A stretch of DNA of 64,000 nucleotides from Gamsiella multidivaricata (taxonomy: Eukaryota; Mortierellomycota; Mortierellomycetes; Mortierellales; Mortierellaceae). The stretch spans positions 36,027 to 100,026 of the forward strand of contig NW_026251814.1 of NCBI RefSeq assembly GCF_025024155.1. Direction: 5' to 3'. A model generated the notes under the pieces. That model saw only the letters and a program-made list of their open reading frames with translations, had not been told where the DNA came from and searched no databases. Of this stretch, positions 50,021 to 60,532 are shown piece after piece (position 1 is the first letter of the stretch; the number at the start of each line of letters is the position of its first letter). The position numbers and the translations under genes were made by a program.

Positions 50021-51922
50021 ATGTCACCAACCAGCCCAGCACAGGCGCGAACTGCATCGGTAAAGGATACTCTCTTTCAACGCGCCCCTCATCTGATGCT
50101 CTTTTCATTTATCTTAGTCTGGGATAATGCGGTGCCTGGAGGAAATGTCACATACCATTGGCTTCTTGTGCTTCTTGTGCTTCTTGTGCTTCTTGTGCAG
50201 GGGCAGGACAATTTTTTTCCCTCTCTACCTGTCCTAGTAGCATTTGGATGTACCTTGTTTTTAGCATGCTATCGGCTTAACAGGTCAGATCTCCATCCCT
50301 CCTTTCCTTTTCTGACCATGGGTAGTCGAGGCAAGCAATGGCATATCCACTGTTGGCTATCATTCTTGTTCTCTTTACGTAGTCTTTGTAGTCGTCCATG
50401 CCCATGGCTCCAATCTGAGCAACTGGCATGTGAGCCAACAAAAAAACATTCCTTCCTCTCTCTTGCGTCTTTTCCATTCCCCCACGCGAGATCAGGATAG
50501 TATTTTCTACAAATAGTCTAAAGCACGAAGATTGTGCCTGAGCCTGATCGCGTATACGTTTGTTTATGAGCATTGTCCTCAGCATTGTACGCTCTTCATT
50601 GAACGTCCATGAATCCATGAATATAAACAGTGCTTGACGCTTGACATGTGTCTATCTCTTGTCAAATGCACCCGATTACCCTCCCTTTTTCCACTTGCTG
50701 CAGCAGATTCCCCATCCCCTTGTCTTCCATTGGGCCCTTGTTAATGCATCGGAGCGGGGTTAATTGACTGAACGTTTTATAGGGGAAGATATCGGGCGAT
50801 CTTTCCGTCCTTAGCTTGATACTACTTGGATATCGTTTTGGTTGTGGGGTTCCTTAAAGACGGAGGTTATGACGTTTGAAGGTCTTGCTGGCTTTATTTT
50901 CTGTTGTTTTAGTGGCTAGCAAAAAAAGTACATTGATAGCGTGATACAAACCAGCCAGTCCAGACGGGGCGCCCTTGAGCCCTCTGAGCACCATCCGCCT
51001 TACCTATCCAGACTAAAGATGACTAATATGGCTTCCCTTTCTGTAATTGAACTCTACTGTCCTGTCTAATCTCTAGGCCGGTGCAGAGAACGAACGGACT
51101 AGCAACAGCACCGCGGGTGCCGACCAGGCAGAGGGAACAGAGAGGGGAAACGAAACCGAGACGGAGACAGAGGCGGACGAGTTTGAGGAGAATGACATTA
51201 TTGACCACACCACCTTTGACCAGCTTCTCGAGATGGACGACGAGGAGGACCATGAGTTCTCCAGATCGCTGGTCTGGAACTACTTTGAGCAGGCTGAAAA
51301 GACATTCGAGGACATGGATGAGGCTATGTAAGTTGCTCGTTTCCATCAATCCGTTGTCTGGTGCACGTTTGCGTTCCTTCTGTCTTTCTTTTTCATGACG
51401 GCGCCGACAGTAACAAAAGCACTGGAGTCATAGAGACATTGTTTCATGTACTGCGTTGCCTGTCATTGCTTTCGTTTTTTCTTTCCATACAGCTTTGGTG
51501 CTAGCAGACTTTATTCATTTTGGAAGCTGGATGGTCATATACTATTCAGTTGATGGCATTGATCATTGACATGTCATATGTCTGCGCGGGAACGTACTTG
51601 ATCATGACCGACTTGCCGACTTACCGACTGGACTATTCGTCATTCGCTTTTTTCAACCAATAGGCAAAAGTTGGATTTCGCAGATCTTTCGAGGCTCGGT
51701 CACTTTTTGAAAGGATCATCTGCAGCACTCGGTCTGTCAAAGGTCAAGGAGTCTTGTGAAAAACTGCAGCATTATGGCAACCACAAGGACGCTGCTGGCA
51801 TAAAGACGATCACAAATGACGAGGCCGAGAGTCTTATTAGAGCATTGTTGATTCAGATGCGGAAGGAATACGATGAGGCGGAAAACTACCTTCGGGTATT
51901 CTATGACGGCGAGGGACAGTAG
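50021..51922 (+). CDS. YPD1: Ypd1-type histidine phosphotransfer protein, three exons
   Basis: Exons 50021-50059 (MSPTSPAQARTAS), 51077-51327 and 51664-51922 join in frame to 182 residues; yeast Ypd1 has 167. The N-terminal 60 residues are Glu/Thr-rich. The HPt four-helix bundle follows: IIDHTTFDQLLEMDD, SLVWNYFEQAEKTFEDMDEAM, then LDFADLSRLGHFLKGSSAAL, where the phospho-accepting histidine is about residue 110, then LGLSKVKESCEKLQHYG and a final amphipathic helix. Known role: shuttles phosphate from hybrid histidine kinases (Sln1-like) to response regulators (Ssk1/Skn7-like) in osmotic and oxidative stress control. The first intron is 1,017 nt, far longer than its neighbours, and contains a 9-bp repeat; the first-exon join is therefore the least certain part. 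Confidence 0.92.
50162..50197 (+). repeat. 9-bp tandem repeat in the YPD1 first intron
   Basis: Four copies of CTTCTTGTG in the 1-kb first intron. No function is apparent. Confidence 0.8.
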
Positions 51923-52470
51923 ACGCACATATTATCAGCACATCCTGCACTCTGGACAGATTCCAGCTCCAACATTTCCACTCCGACCTGATCCAACCTA
52001 TTACGAGGTTGTGTATTAGTGTGTAGTCCTCACACCCACGTCCGCACCCCACACCTACACACGCGCAGAAAAATAAAATAAAAATAAAAAGGCTCTTTAT
52101 TACCTTGCATCTTAAACTTCAAAGACACAGGCACCCGCTCACGCGTATCATTATCGCCCACTAAAGCTAAGGACGCACCGTTGTTCAAGCAATTGGGCCT
52201 GATCAGTGGACGCAAAGACAGCCTGTTGCGCTAGATGGATATTTATGTAGCCGAATGGCCATGTGGATAAATTGGCGCGCAGTTGGGAACTGGTTCTCGA
52301 TGCCTCATGTCAGGAATATCCCTCGCACGGACGATCGTGGCTTTTTTTTCTTCTCATGACTTGCTCACTGCAGACATGCCTTTGCACGAATGAACGTGCA
52401 TTCCTTCTCCACATCCACATCCTTTTCTTCCCTTCACATCTCAACTGCACCCAGGAACAGGACCCGCATA
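51923..52470. other. Intergenic between YPD1 and the WDR91 homologue
   Basis: 548 bp, tandem orientation. ATAAAATAAAAATAAAAA at 52074-52091 is a likely polyadenylation region of YPD1. The last 150 bp are a CT-rich leader. No TATA or ORF of note. Confidence 0.4.
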
Positions 52471-55400
52471 ATGAACTCCATACAGCATATTGACGAGCTG
52501 GTCAAGGAGTATCTCTTGGTAAAGCGATGCCTTAACGGCTTTATTATCGATAGAGCGACCAGACTTGGACGCGTTTTGGAAACTAGGATGGGGGATGGAC
52601 TTTCAAAGACTAGAACAAAGAATTCTGTGCTCTTCTTAATCATGTTTCAATAAACCAGTTTCGAGGGTTTACAAGTACCTACAAAGCATTCGAGGCTGAC
52701 AGCAAGACGGACAAGGATAAAGGATTCCAGGCATGTATTATCGACGTAAAAAATGTCTAATCTGGCACGCTCCTGTTGCATGATAGCACTAGGCTGCCGT
52801 ATTGGCTGCAGCCATGCAGAACATTCGATTTTCTGTTTCACTAACTGTTATCAATGGTAACATCTAGGCGGAGAAAATTATCGAGGAGCTATTTGCAGCC
52901 ATTGCGGCCATGGACCTCAGCGCGCTTCTAGAGCATTGGCGGTACCTCGATATTCGATATTTCTCACGTCTGGACCATCGCTTTGCAGGGAGCGTCAAGA
53001 AATTTGAGCTCTGTTTATTGCGATACTACCTTATATACGGTACGCAACATTGAGATGGTATCAATTTCTACATTTCATTCGACTGCATGTACATTCCTCT
53101 TGCTAATGACCTTGGTTCTCATCCGATTATGTTTATTAGCGATACAGCACAAGAAGAAGGAGAAGATCGTCGAATTTTTCGATACTCATGGAGCAGAACT
53201 TCAGGGGAACCCTGAATGGGTGCGGTGGTTCGGTATGTTGGCATTATTTCAAATAACCAACTGGACCCTTGTATCAGTTCGCATGGGTTGAAAAGTGAAC
53301 AGCTATCAGAGGATTAATGTGCAACATTGTTCTCACCACACATTTTGATCGTTTTATTCGCGTAGCTCTGCCATTTTCGAAGAAACCCGAGGCGGATCCA
53401 GAGTTTGACGTGTTCTTTTCGAAGGCATGGCTGGATACTTTTACAGTGTCGTTACACAACTTCTTAAGCACTGTGTTCCAGAACATGCGTAGGTTCTCAT
53501 ACCGCTAACCAGTTTGCTTCTACCAAACGAGCTTAGTGCACTAATACTAATGTCTTTTATTTTGGTTGCCCGACAACTCCCTGCAAATGGGTTATAGCAT
53601 TGCCGAGTTTGCTCTGCTTTAACATCGATAGACTTCATCGAAAGGCGCTTCAGTGTGAGGTTGAGACGCTGCAGAGTATGATTGAGAACTTGCGCCGCGA
53701 AATCCAATCCAGTGATGCCGAGATTTCATCTTTGCGGGATCAGGTAACGGGATTGCTAGGTGCTTTGAAGTGTATCATTTATCCAAAAAATGGACAATGC
53801 ATTACAAAGGTACTAACAGAAGACAAATCAATAGGTTGCGCTGAAAAAAGTGACGGGAGCAAGGAGGAGGCGAGCGGCATCGATGGTTGAGCAGCAAGTG
53901 GTTGTCAATACGGACGTGGATAGCAAAAGCGATGCCATTCCCAAGCGGTCTGGATCTCAATCGTCCCACCTCTCGCAAACAAGTACGTCGCCAAGGTTTG
54001 CACGTTATGCCATCATTAAAGGATAGGGTCCTTGGTACAATGTATTAATGGCTCAAGCTATTGTTTCTTGAACAGGCCGCCTTGCTATCTCGAATGCGAG
54101 ACGACTACGTGCAGCTTCGGACGCAGCTTCTCGAGCAAAATATGAGGTGGGATCAGAAAGCAGTGCAACGTCTTTATCAGAGGAAGATCTTGCCAAGGTT
54201 GAGGAGCCATTCATTATTGTCTCTCAAGAAATTTTTCTGGAGCATCAATCAGGAATCACTCACGCAAAGTTCTCGTGTGAAGGGAGCCTAATCTCAAGTT
54301 GCGATGCCGAAAACATTGTCAGGATCTGGTCTTATAATGGGTCCAGCGCTATGCCACCTGCAAAGATCGCGAGTACCAGCAATATTCTGTCTCTAGCGTG
54401 GGAAACACGCGATCGATATGTATGTCCGTCCCCCGATACACTGGGCCCATACCGTGAAATATGAGAAATCGATAGAGCGGACCAATTTCTCACGGACGTG
54501 CATTTCATTCATGGGCTATAGATCTTCCTAGGAACTGATGTGAATTTGGTCCGCTGCTTCAGCTTGGAGTCCAGGTCGATTGTGCACGAGATCAAGACCG
54601 ATGCCCAGTTTCCAAGGTTCGTGATGCAGCTTTAGGGTTATAAAAGGAGGATATCGTCTTTTTTTGATACTAAATCAACCCCCCCCCCCCCCCCCCTTCC
54701 CCCTCTCATTGCTTTGGTCAACCAGAGTGAGACATCTCGCTTATTCGCCTGTAGAACCCCTTCTTGTTTGTGCTGTTGCATCAAGCGATGATTCTTCAGG
54801 AGCGCTGCTATCGTTCAATATGAAGTCCATGACCACGGAGCACACTGTCTTGTTGGATCGTGGACCTGGAGATGTGATCAACGCAGTGGGATTCAACCAC
54901 AATGGACAGCTTGTCGTCACAGGGGACGTCGCAGGGATGATCCGGATCTACGATATCCGGTCCCTGTCGCAGATCATGGAATGGAGTGCCTCTAGTCAAC
55001 CCATCCTGTCCTGTACATTCAGTTTCGATGAGACCTCGATCTATAGTGTCGACGCACAGGGACAGCTTTCTCAGGACTCTGTTCACAAATCCGACCACAG
55101 AATCGATTCATATCCATTGCAAGGATTCACGTCTTCAACATTGTCTTCATCCATGATGATGGTTACGTCTTCCTCAAACAGCACCCGATCCGTCGGCGGT
55201 ACCAGTATCCGATCCAAGACATTTATCCGTACAACATCGAGCGGTGGATCTGCCAACTCGTCGCACATCCCACGGATACAGCTTGAGAACAATGGAGGGA
55301 CTGTTGGGAATAATACTACGAGCGGCGTGGATTCGTCAAATGGCAAGGATGAGAGTGCTTCGGGTAGTGCAGGCGGGGCGTCGGCGACTCACCAAAGTAG

Positions 55401-55806
55401 TCAGCAGAGTAGTGCCAGGGGAGCCGCCAATTCAAAGGACACAAGTGCGCTAACAGCAATGAATGTTGGACAAGGGCAGCTTTTGGGTTGGAGTGGCGAT
55501 ACAGATCACTTGATTATGGGATGTGGGAATGCTGGTGTTATTGTCCAGGTGGGTATTACGGATCTAAAAGTTACCCTCGCAAATCTCAAATAGCGTTTTC
55601 TGTGAAAGTACGAAGAGCTAACCATATATCCATTGCCATTTATCTCCTGCCCTTTTCCTTTTTAGACCAATTCGGGACAGCAGGTGCAGCCCCTACTAGG
55701 TCATTCTCACCCATTGACATGTGTGGATTGGTCTGCAGTAGTAGGAGCATGCCTCACAGGATCAGCAGACGGCACGATCCGAATCAGCAAGCTGATGCGC
55801 GTTTAA
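52471..55806 (+). CDS. WDR91: WDR91-like endosomal WD40 protein, eleven exons
   Basis: Exons 52471-52518, 52659-52730, 52868-53039, 53140-53232, 53366-53488, 53598-53743, 53835-53982, 54076-54419, 54522-54616, 54726-55548 and 55666-55806 join in phase to 734 residues (human WDR91 747). N-terminal LisH/CTLH-like helices: DELVKEYLLFRGFTSTYKAF, KGFQAEKIIEEL, HWRYLDIRYFSRL, LLRYYLIYAIQ, EWVRWFALPF, WLDTFTVSLHNFLSTVFQNM. A coiled coil at about 200-245 and a basic linker follow. The WD40 part starts EEPFIIVSQEIFLEHQSGIT and includes VRIWSYN, AVGFNHNGQLVVTGDVAGMI, CTFSFDETSIYSVDAQG and LTCVDWSAVVGACLTGSADG. In animals WDR91 limits PI3-kinase activity on endosomes and assists Rab7-dependent maturation. 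The second exon ends at a GC donor (CAG|GCATGT at 52731), chosen because it restores the family sequence. A Ser/Gly-rich insert sits in the propeller. Intron 9 holds an 18-nt C-run. Confidence 0.93.
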
Positions 55807-55972
55807 TCCGCCTCCAGGAGCGAAAAAAATAAAGAGAAGTTTGATCCGATGGTTTACATGCAAAGGTTTATGGGTTTATTTATCCGAGGACGGTCGGCCT
55901 TCATTCTTTCGAGATGTATATGCACAGAAACATAGATAATTACGTAGAGAAAGCAGAGGATAGCGAAATATT

Positions 55973-57230
55973 TTATGCAAAGACATTCTTCTCGGACAAG
56001 GGATCCTCTGGCAACTCTGACTCCTTGAGTTTCTGGTCTCTCTTGGCCAATGCCTCCATGCGGCTCTTGTAGCGACCAGCTTTTGCATTCCTGATGTTGG
56101 ATCTTGCGACATTAGGGCTCACGAATTCTGGATTCTCAAAGGCGGTCTGTCCTCCGAAAGATCCATCAAAGGTGCGGATAGGGTTCATGACAAAGCGGGG
56201 TCCGATCTCGACAAGTGTCAAGTCGGTGGTATCCGTTGCAGAGCGGTGCTCCAAAGGCTTTTCTGTGATTTGATAGTTGCGGAACCAGACGCGGTTATCG
56301 ACAATGGAGAAGGAAATGACATGATCGATAAAGGGCTTGATCCGGCGTGCTGTCTTGGGGACGCCAAAAACTTGTGTGAACAGCTCCTTCATCAACATCC
56401 AGTGCGGTGAACTCTCAAAGTTTTTATCGAAAGAGAGAATGTGGCGAGATCCTTTTAAGCAGTTTCCAGTCATCTTGAGCTCCTCCATTGTGTGGACTAC
56501 AAATAACAAATTGCAAAGAAATGTGTGTTAGAACAATTCTAGACGGGCCACCAAATAAATATATTGACATCATGTCATATCGTCGAGCAAGGGCATTACT
56601 GTTTTGAATGTGGAACTTCATGCTGGGGCCATTAGGGGTCTTTGAAAGCCACATGTACAGATCCTGTCTCTTTCTGACCTCGAAAAAGACGCAGTTGTTG
56701 CAGTTATTGAGATCGGCGAGCTCGTTGATGATATAAAGTTTTGATTTCGAGTCCAGCTTGGCATCTTTCTTGGTATGGGGCAACAGGTTGCCGAGATCAG
56801 TCAGCAAGTGGCGATGGCTATTTTTTTCGTCGAGTAGTCAAAGTCATTGCATTAGTATGTTGTGCAAGGAGACACTGTTGAAATCGCTCGACTGATTCCA
56901 GAAGAGGTCTTTTTTTTGATATCATGATCAGAAATAACTATCTTTTCCCAGTTAAATCAACATCGTTGGTTCTGATGTCCCTAACTATAGTATCATCATA
57001 TGAAATCGTGAAGACTCTTTTCTTCGCTTCTAACTACCCTTTTTTTTTTTTTTTTTTTTTTTGCTGCCGGGCTATGGCTCGAGGGGCGCTTACCGAGAAG
57101 TGATTCCACGGGAAGACAGCAAGAGCACTCGCTGCTTGTTCTTGAAGACGGGCGTCTCTTCTGAGTCCTTGGCGACCACACCCTGGGCCTTGTCCCTCTT
57201 GCTCTTTTGTTGTTTAAAGACAGTGGCCAT
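55973..57230 (-). CDS. BRX1: BRX1 ribosome biogenesis factor (Brix domain), three exons
   Basis: Exons 57230-57094, 56817-56600 and 56496-55973 join in frame to 292 residues, the same as yeast Brx1 (291). The start MATVFKQQKSKRDKAQG precedes the Brix core: QRVLLLSSRGITSRHRHLL, TDLGNLLPHTKKDAKLDSKS, NNCNNCVFFEVRKRQDLYMW, GPSMKFHIQN, IHTMEELKMTGNCLKGSRH, SFDKNFE, RVWFRNYQI, LVEIGPRFVMNPIRTFDGSF, and GGQTAFENPEFVSPN. Brix proteins bind pre-rRNA; BRX1 acts with EBP2 in early 60S assembly in the nucleolus. Convergent with the WDR91 homologue, only 166 bp apart. Intron 1 contains a T-run of about 22. Its start lies 322 bp from the known edge of the large inverted repeat. Confidence 0.95.
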
Positions 57231-57551
57231 TATATGTGTGTTATGAGAGAATGAGTGGGTTGGAAGAAGTGTGAAGGAGGGGGGTGATGGGAAGGTCTAT
57301 AACATTTAAGGCATAAGAAAAAAAAAAAAAGAAAAAGTAAATGAAAACAAACTGAAGTCGTGGCTTGCTGGAGGAGTATCCTTATGCTGCCCAGAAAATC
57401 TGTCAGAATTTTTCTATGACGTCATAACGGCCAGGCCCACACAGCCAGAACATACACACATATATCACTCATAGCGAACACTACCACAACAATTACGCAC
57501 TTGCACACCCAGCACCATGGACGCGCCGGACCTCGGAGAGTCGGATATTAA
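57231..57551. promoter_or_regulatory. BRX1 upstream region bordering the inverted repeat
   Basis: 321 bp. It holds an A-run at 57320-57332 and ends with an ATG at 57517 that opens a 21-codon frame (MDAPDLGESDINQLSQSERA), perhaps the first exon of the broken locus inside the left arm. Whether this segment is itself part of the inverted repeat cannot be told, because its mirror lies beyond base 64000. Confidence 0.4.
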
Positions 57552-58480
57552 CCAATTGAGCCAATCTGAGAGAGCGTAACTAACGACCATTTGGATCAGG
57601 CGTTACGTGCCCTCGCAGATGCCCTGGTGGGCTATCCGACCAACAGTGCGATAGTGCGGCAGTACTACACCTTGTCCTGACTAGTTATTGGATTATATGC
57701 TAACGTACTTTTGTTCTCCATAGCAACTATACATCAAGCTACTTCTTTTAGCTGATATGCAGACAGCTGATAAGGATGGCGATGTTACCATAAATTGCAG
57801 CCCCTTCGGCGACGGCATAAACGACGACGACCACGAAGACGATGACCACGGAGATGACGGCCTTGTCAGCGACAGTAGAAATGGAGAAGAGGAAGGCGGT
57901 GACGAGACCTCTATCTGCGACGGTAACACTGGTATCAACGATAACGACATTGATCGAATGGAGAAAAGAAAAAGCAGAGCTCAAATCGAACCTTTTCAAG
58001 TGCATCCGCGATGCCGTGAGAGATAGCCTGTTCTCTGATCCGTATATCCTGGATACAGCCAAGTCGCTTGGAACTGAGGAGGACCAAATGGTAAGTGAGG
58101 ACCATAAAACCCGCCTGGTCTTTTATCTCAAGGCGAGCAATTTCGAAGATTGGAAGGCACAGCACCAGATCAGCACCAACTCTGGCTTTAGCCCACATGG
58201 GCAACCGTGCGTGTATACTGCACACATGAACGAGCGCAGTTCCCAAGACAAGAAAGAGAAGGCCAGCCAGGTCAAGGCTCGCTATGATTACCATCACAGG
58301 GGAGTGCCACATCGCTTACTCAAGGTGCAACGATCAGAAATTAGCGAGGATGTCTTGAGTACTCTCTTCAGGAGCCAAGAAAGTGGTGAACAGCATACTC
58401 GGTGCAAGAGTGACCATTGCTGCACTTACAGAGGATCTACTGTATCACTGAAAGATAGGATCATTTGCTACAAAAGATAA
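57517..58480 (+). pseudogene. Frame-broken locus of the left arm, unrecognised
   Basis: The ATG at 57517 opens MDAPDLGESDINQLSQSERA and stops. Two nucleotides out of frame, the text continues VTNDHLDQALRALADALVGY and PTNSAIVRQYYT, as if a GA pair had been gained in GAGAGAGC. After an ATAG acceptor (57721), a frame reads QLYIKLLLLADMQTADKDGD and a strongly acidic stretch to about 57960; the frame that continues with sense is another one, EWRKEKAELKSNLFKCIRD then SLFSDPYILDTAKSLGTEED, FEDWKAQHQIST and KARYDYHHRGVPHRLLKVQ, ending at 58480. The family was not recognised. The breaks are shared with the right-arm copy, so they predate the duplication, or else introns I cannot see explain them. Confidence 0.4.
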
Positions 58481-59311
58481 GACAATTCAGAAAAGAATCC
58501 GTGAAGAATCCATGGAATAATTGATTTTCAAAGTTGTAAGGTCTGTTTATTTCAGGTAATTGATCTCTTTCTGGCGCCTGAGGATGGCTTAATGATAGCT
58601 CTATTGAGGTTCTATAGATTTACCGACTAAGCTAAGCGTACGCCTTGATTCGTATCTGTAATACTCAAGCAGCTTTGTTGAAATCAATGAAGCGGCTCCT
58701 GTAAAAGCCTTTTTTTTTTTTTTTCCCCCGCCTGGCGACTTTCTAATAGAAAACTCGCATTTTCCACTATACATACATGACAGCGCCTTGACGCCTATCG
58801 GATTCCTCATTGAAAATCGCATGTAATCAGGAAGCTTTGTGGGTTTCGATAAAGGGTCTATTTCGCTTTTTCGTTATAAATGTTTGCAGAACAATAATGT
58901 TGAAAAATGGTGTCTACAATAGACTAGTTCTTAAGCGCGTCTTTTATCATCTTGCGCTTACTACGGATACAAAATTTCATCAGAAACCGTTGAGACCAGC
59001 TGGAGACATGTGTATTAATATTTTCTATCGATTGGAAAAGAACAGACTCAATTGGACTTGAGCTGGAGAACTTTTATTTACACCACTGTGCCATGCTGCC
59101 ATAGAACATCGGTATTACCTTCGATTTTTATAAACCTTCTATCTGAATAGCATGTATGTTCATGTACATGTACATGACCTAGGCTCGTATTTTTGAGACT
59201 GCCTTAATCCTCGTTCCTGGCAAGGCATGAAGACCCCGAGCAGTTGACATTTCTTTTTCTTCTTCGCCCACACACACACACACACACAACACATACTCCA
59301 TTACTCTCAAT

Positions 59312-59980
59312 ATGGCGTATCAGCATCATTTCCAACCACAGTCTCAGTCCCCTCTCCTTGATCATCAGTATAACCATACAGAAACCTTGCACTCATTCTC
59401 CAATGCATTTTTCAGTTACCTTGATATGCACTACGAGCCAAAAGGATCTCAGTTGCTCGAACCGGGAAAGATGAAGGCTCTGTTATCCCTCATGGTGCCC
59501 AAGGAGCATCTCCAACTTACCCTTCAACTCAGTGCACTATTCTTGAACGCGGATTTTTTGGCATTTCAAATCGAGACGGTTTTCACCACCCATGGTCCAT
59601 CGGTTACGCGCGCAGGACTTCTTACTTTCCTTCGTTCCGAGATAATGGGAAATCCAGACACAGCCTTCAGCGAGTTCAATGCAGCTAATCAAGTGATGCG
59701 ACTGGGACCTCCATTTGTTCGATCGCAGTTTCCTCAAGTAGCGGAACCAAGGGCCAAAGAACTGGCAGCATATGTCCAGGCCAGCATTTGGAGCGCTGTC
59801 AAGGATATGGGCTGGAGTCGAGTTGACGAACAAGAGGAGCAACTAAAAGCCATGAGAGTACGAATGGCCCTGGAGCAGCAGGGCCAACAGGCAGCGCTTG
59901 ACCTTATCGACGGCCCGAGCGTATGTTATAGCTGTAGAAGGCGGCCGTGTACTTGCAGCGGGGTATTGGGACTCATCTAG
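59312..59980 (+). CDS. Hypothetical protein of 222 residues, left-arm copy
   Basis: Single exon, ATG at 59312 after a (CA)n leader. Begins MAYQHHFQPQSQSPLLDHQY, then HSFSNAFFSYLDMHYEPKGS and QLLEPGKMKALLSLM, a pattern like the N-terminal part of fungal DUF7514-type proteins of unknown function (tentative, from memory). The middle is helical (LSALFLNADFLAFQIETVFT); the C-terminus has a long helix WSRVDEQEEQLKAMRVRMAL and a cysteine cluster CYSCRRRPCTC that could bind a metal. No signal peptide or membrane segment. An identical copy lies at 61572-62240 on the other strand. The full-length frame without any stop in a pair of arms suggests it is under selection or very recently duplicated. Confidence 0.6.
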   Translation: MAYQHHFQPQSQSPLLDHQYNHTETLHSFSNAFFSYLDMHYEPKGSQLLEPGKMKALLSLMVPKEHLQLTLQLSALFLNADFLAFQIETVFTTHGPSVTRAGLLTFLRSEIMGNPDTAFSEFNAANQVMRLGPPFVRSQFPQVAEPRAKELAAYVQASIWSAVKDMGWSRVDEQEEQLKAMRVRMALEQQGQQAALDLIDGPSVCYSCRRRPCTCSGVLGLI

Positions 59981-60160
59981 ATAACTCAGACTATTCTTAT
60001 AAACCGACATGATTTATTGACAAGCACTCTTCTGAAGTTGTACAGGGAGGTTCTAGTGCTCTTTCACTAGACTACAAGAACATCTACTGTTGGCAGGCAT
60101 GGCCTAGAGCCGCTGCTTTTACATGCATAAGTCAAGACACAATGGATGTTTTTATCATGT

Positions 60161-60256
60161 GGGCGTTGGTGATACGAGGACAAAAGATGGGCGTTGGTGA
60201 TACGAGGACAAAAGATGGGCGTTGGTGATACGAGGACAAAAGATGGGCGTTGTTGA
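60161..60256 (+). repeat. 28-bp tandem repeat in the left arm
   Basis: Three exact 28-bp units (60161-60188, 60189-60216, 60217-60244), each beginning GGGCGTTGGTGATACG, followed by a partial degenerate unit. The mirror copy is at 61296-61391. Confidence 0.9.
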
Positions 60257-60532
60257 CATGATGAGAAAGAGATAGGCGTTGTATACAGTAGGACAGGGTG
60301 TTGTTTATATGGCGCAAAAGATGGAAGATGGGTAAGCGAATAAAGATTGAAGAGAGGTCTTCCAGCACGGATTTCACTTGACATGGCGACTTTGGTGCAC
60401 TATGGTGAAGCACAACATACGCTTCCTGCATTTCAAAAATGATTTGATCCCTGGTAAATTTTGCTGAGCTCCCCATATGTTTTCCCCATAAATGAATAAG
60501 AGTGATATAGCCGCAACGTCACTGGCCATACT

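Larger units (their letters stand above)
57552..60532 (+). repeat. Large inverted repeat, left arm
   Basis: Every base x in this arm pairs with base 121552 - x on the opposite strand of the right arm. No indel was found. By eye I find three substitutions: 58071/63481, 58349/63203 and 58764/62788. The 15-nt T-run at 58710-58724 has the same length in the mirror copy. The left limit is set only by the window end at 64000, so the arm may extend further left, into or past BRX1. Confidence 0.95.
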
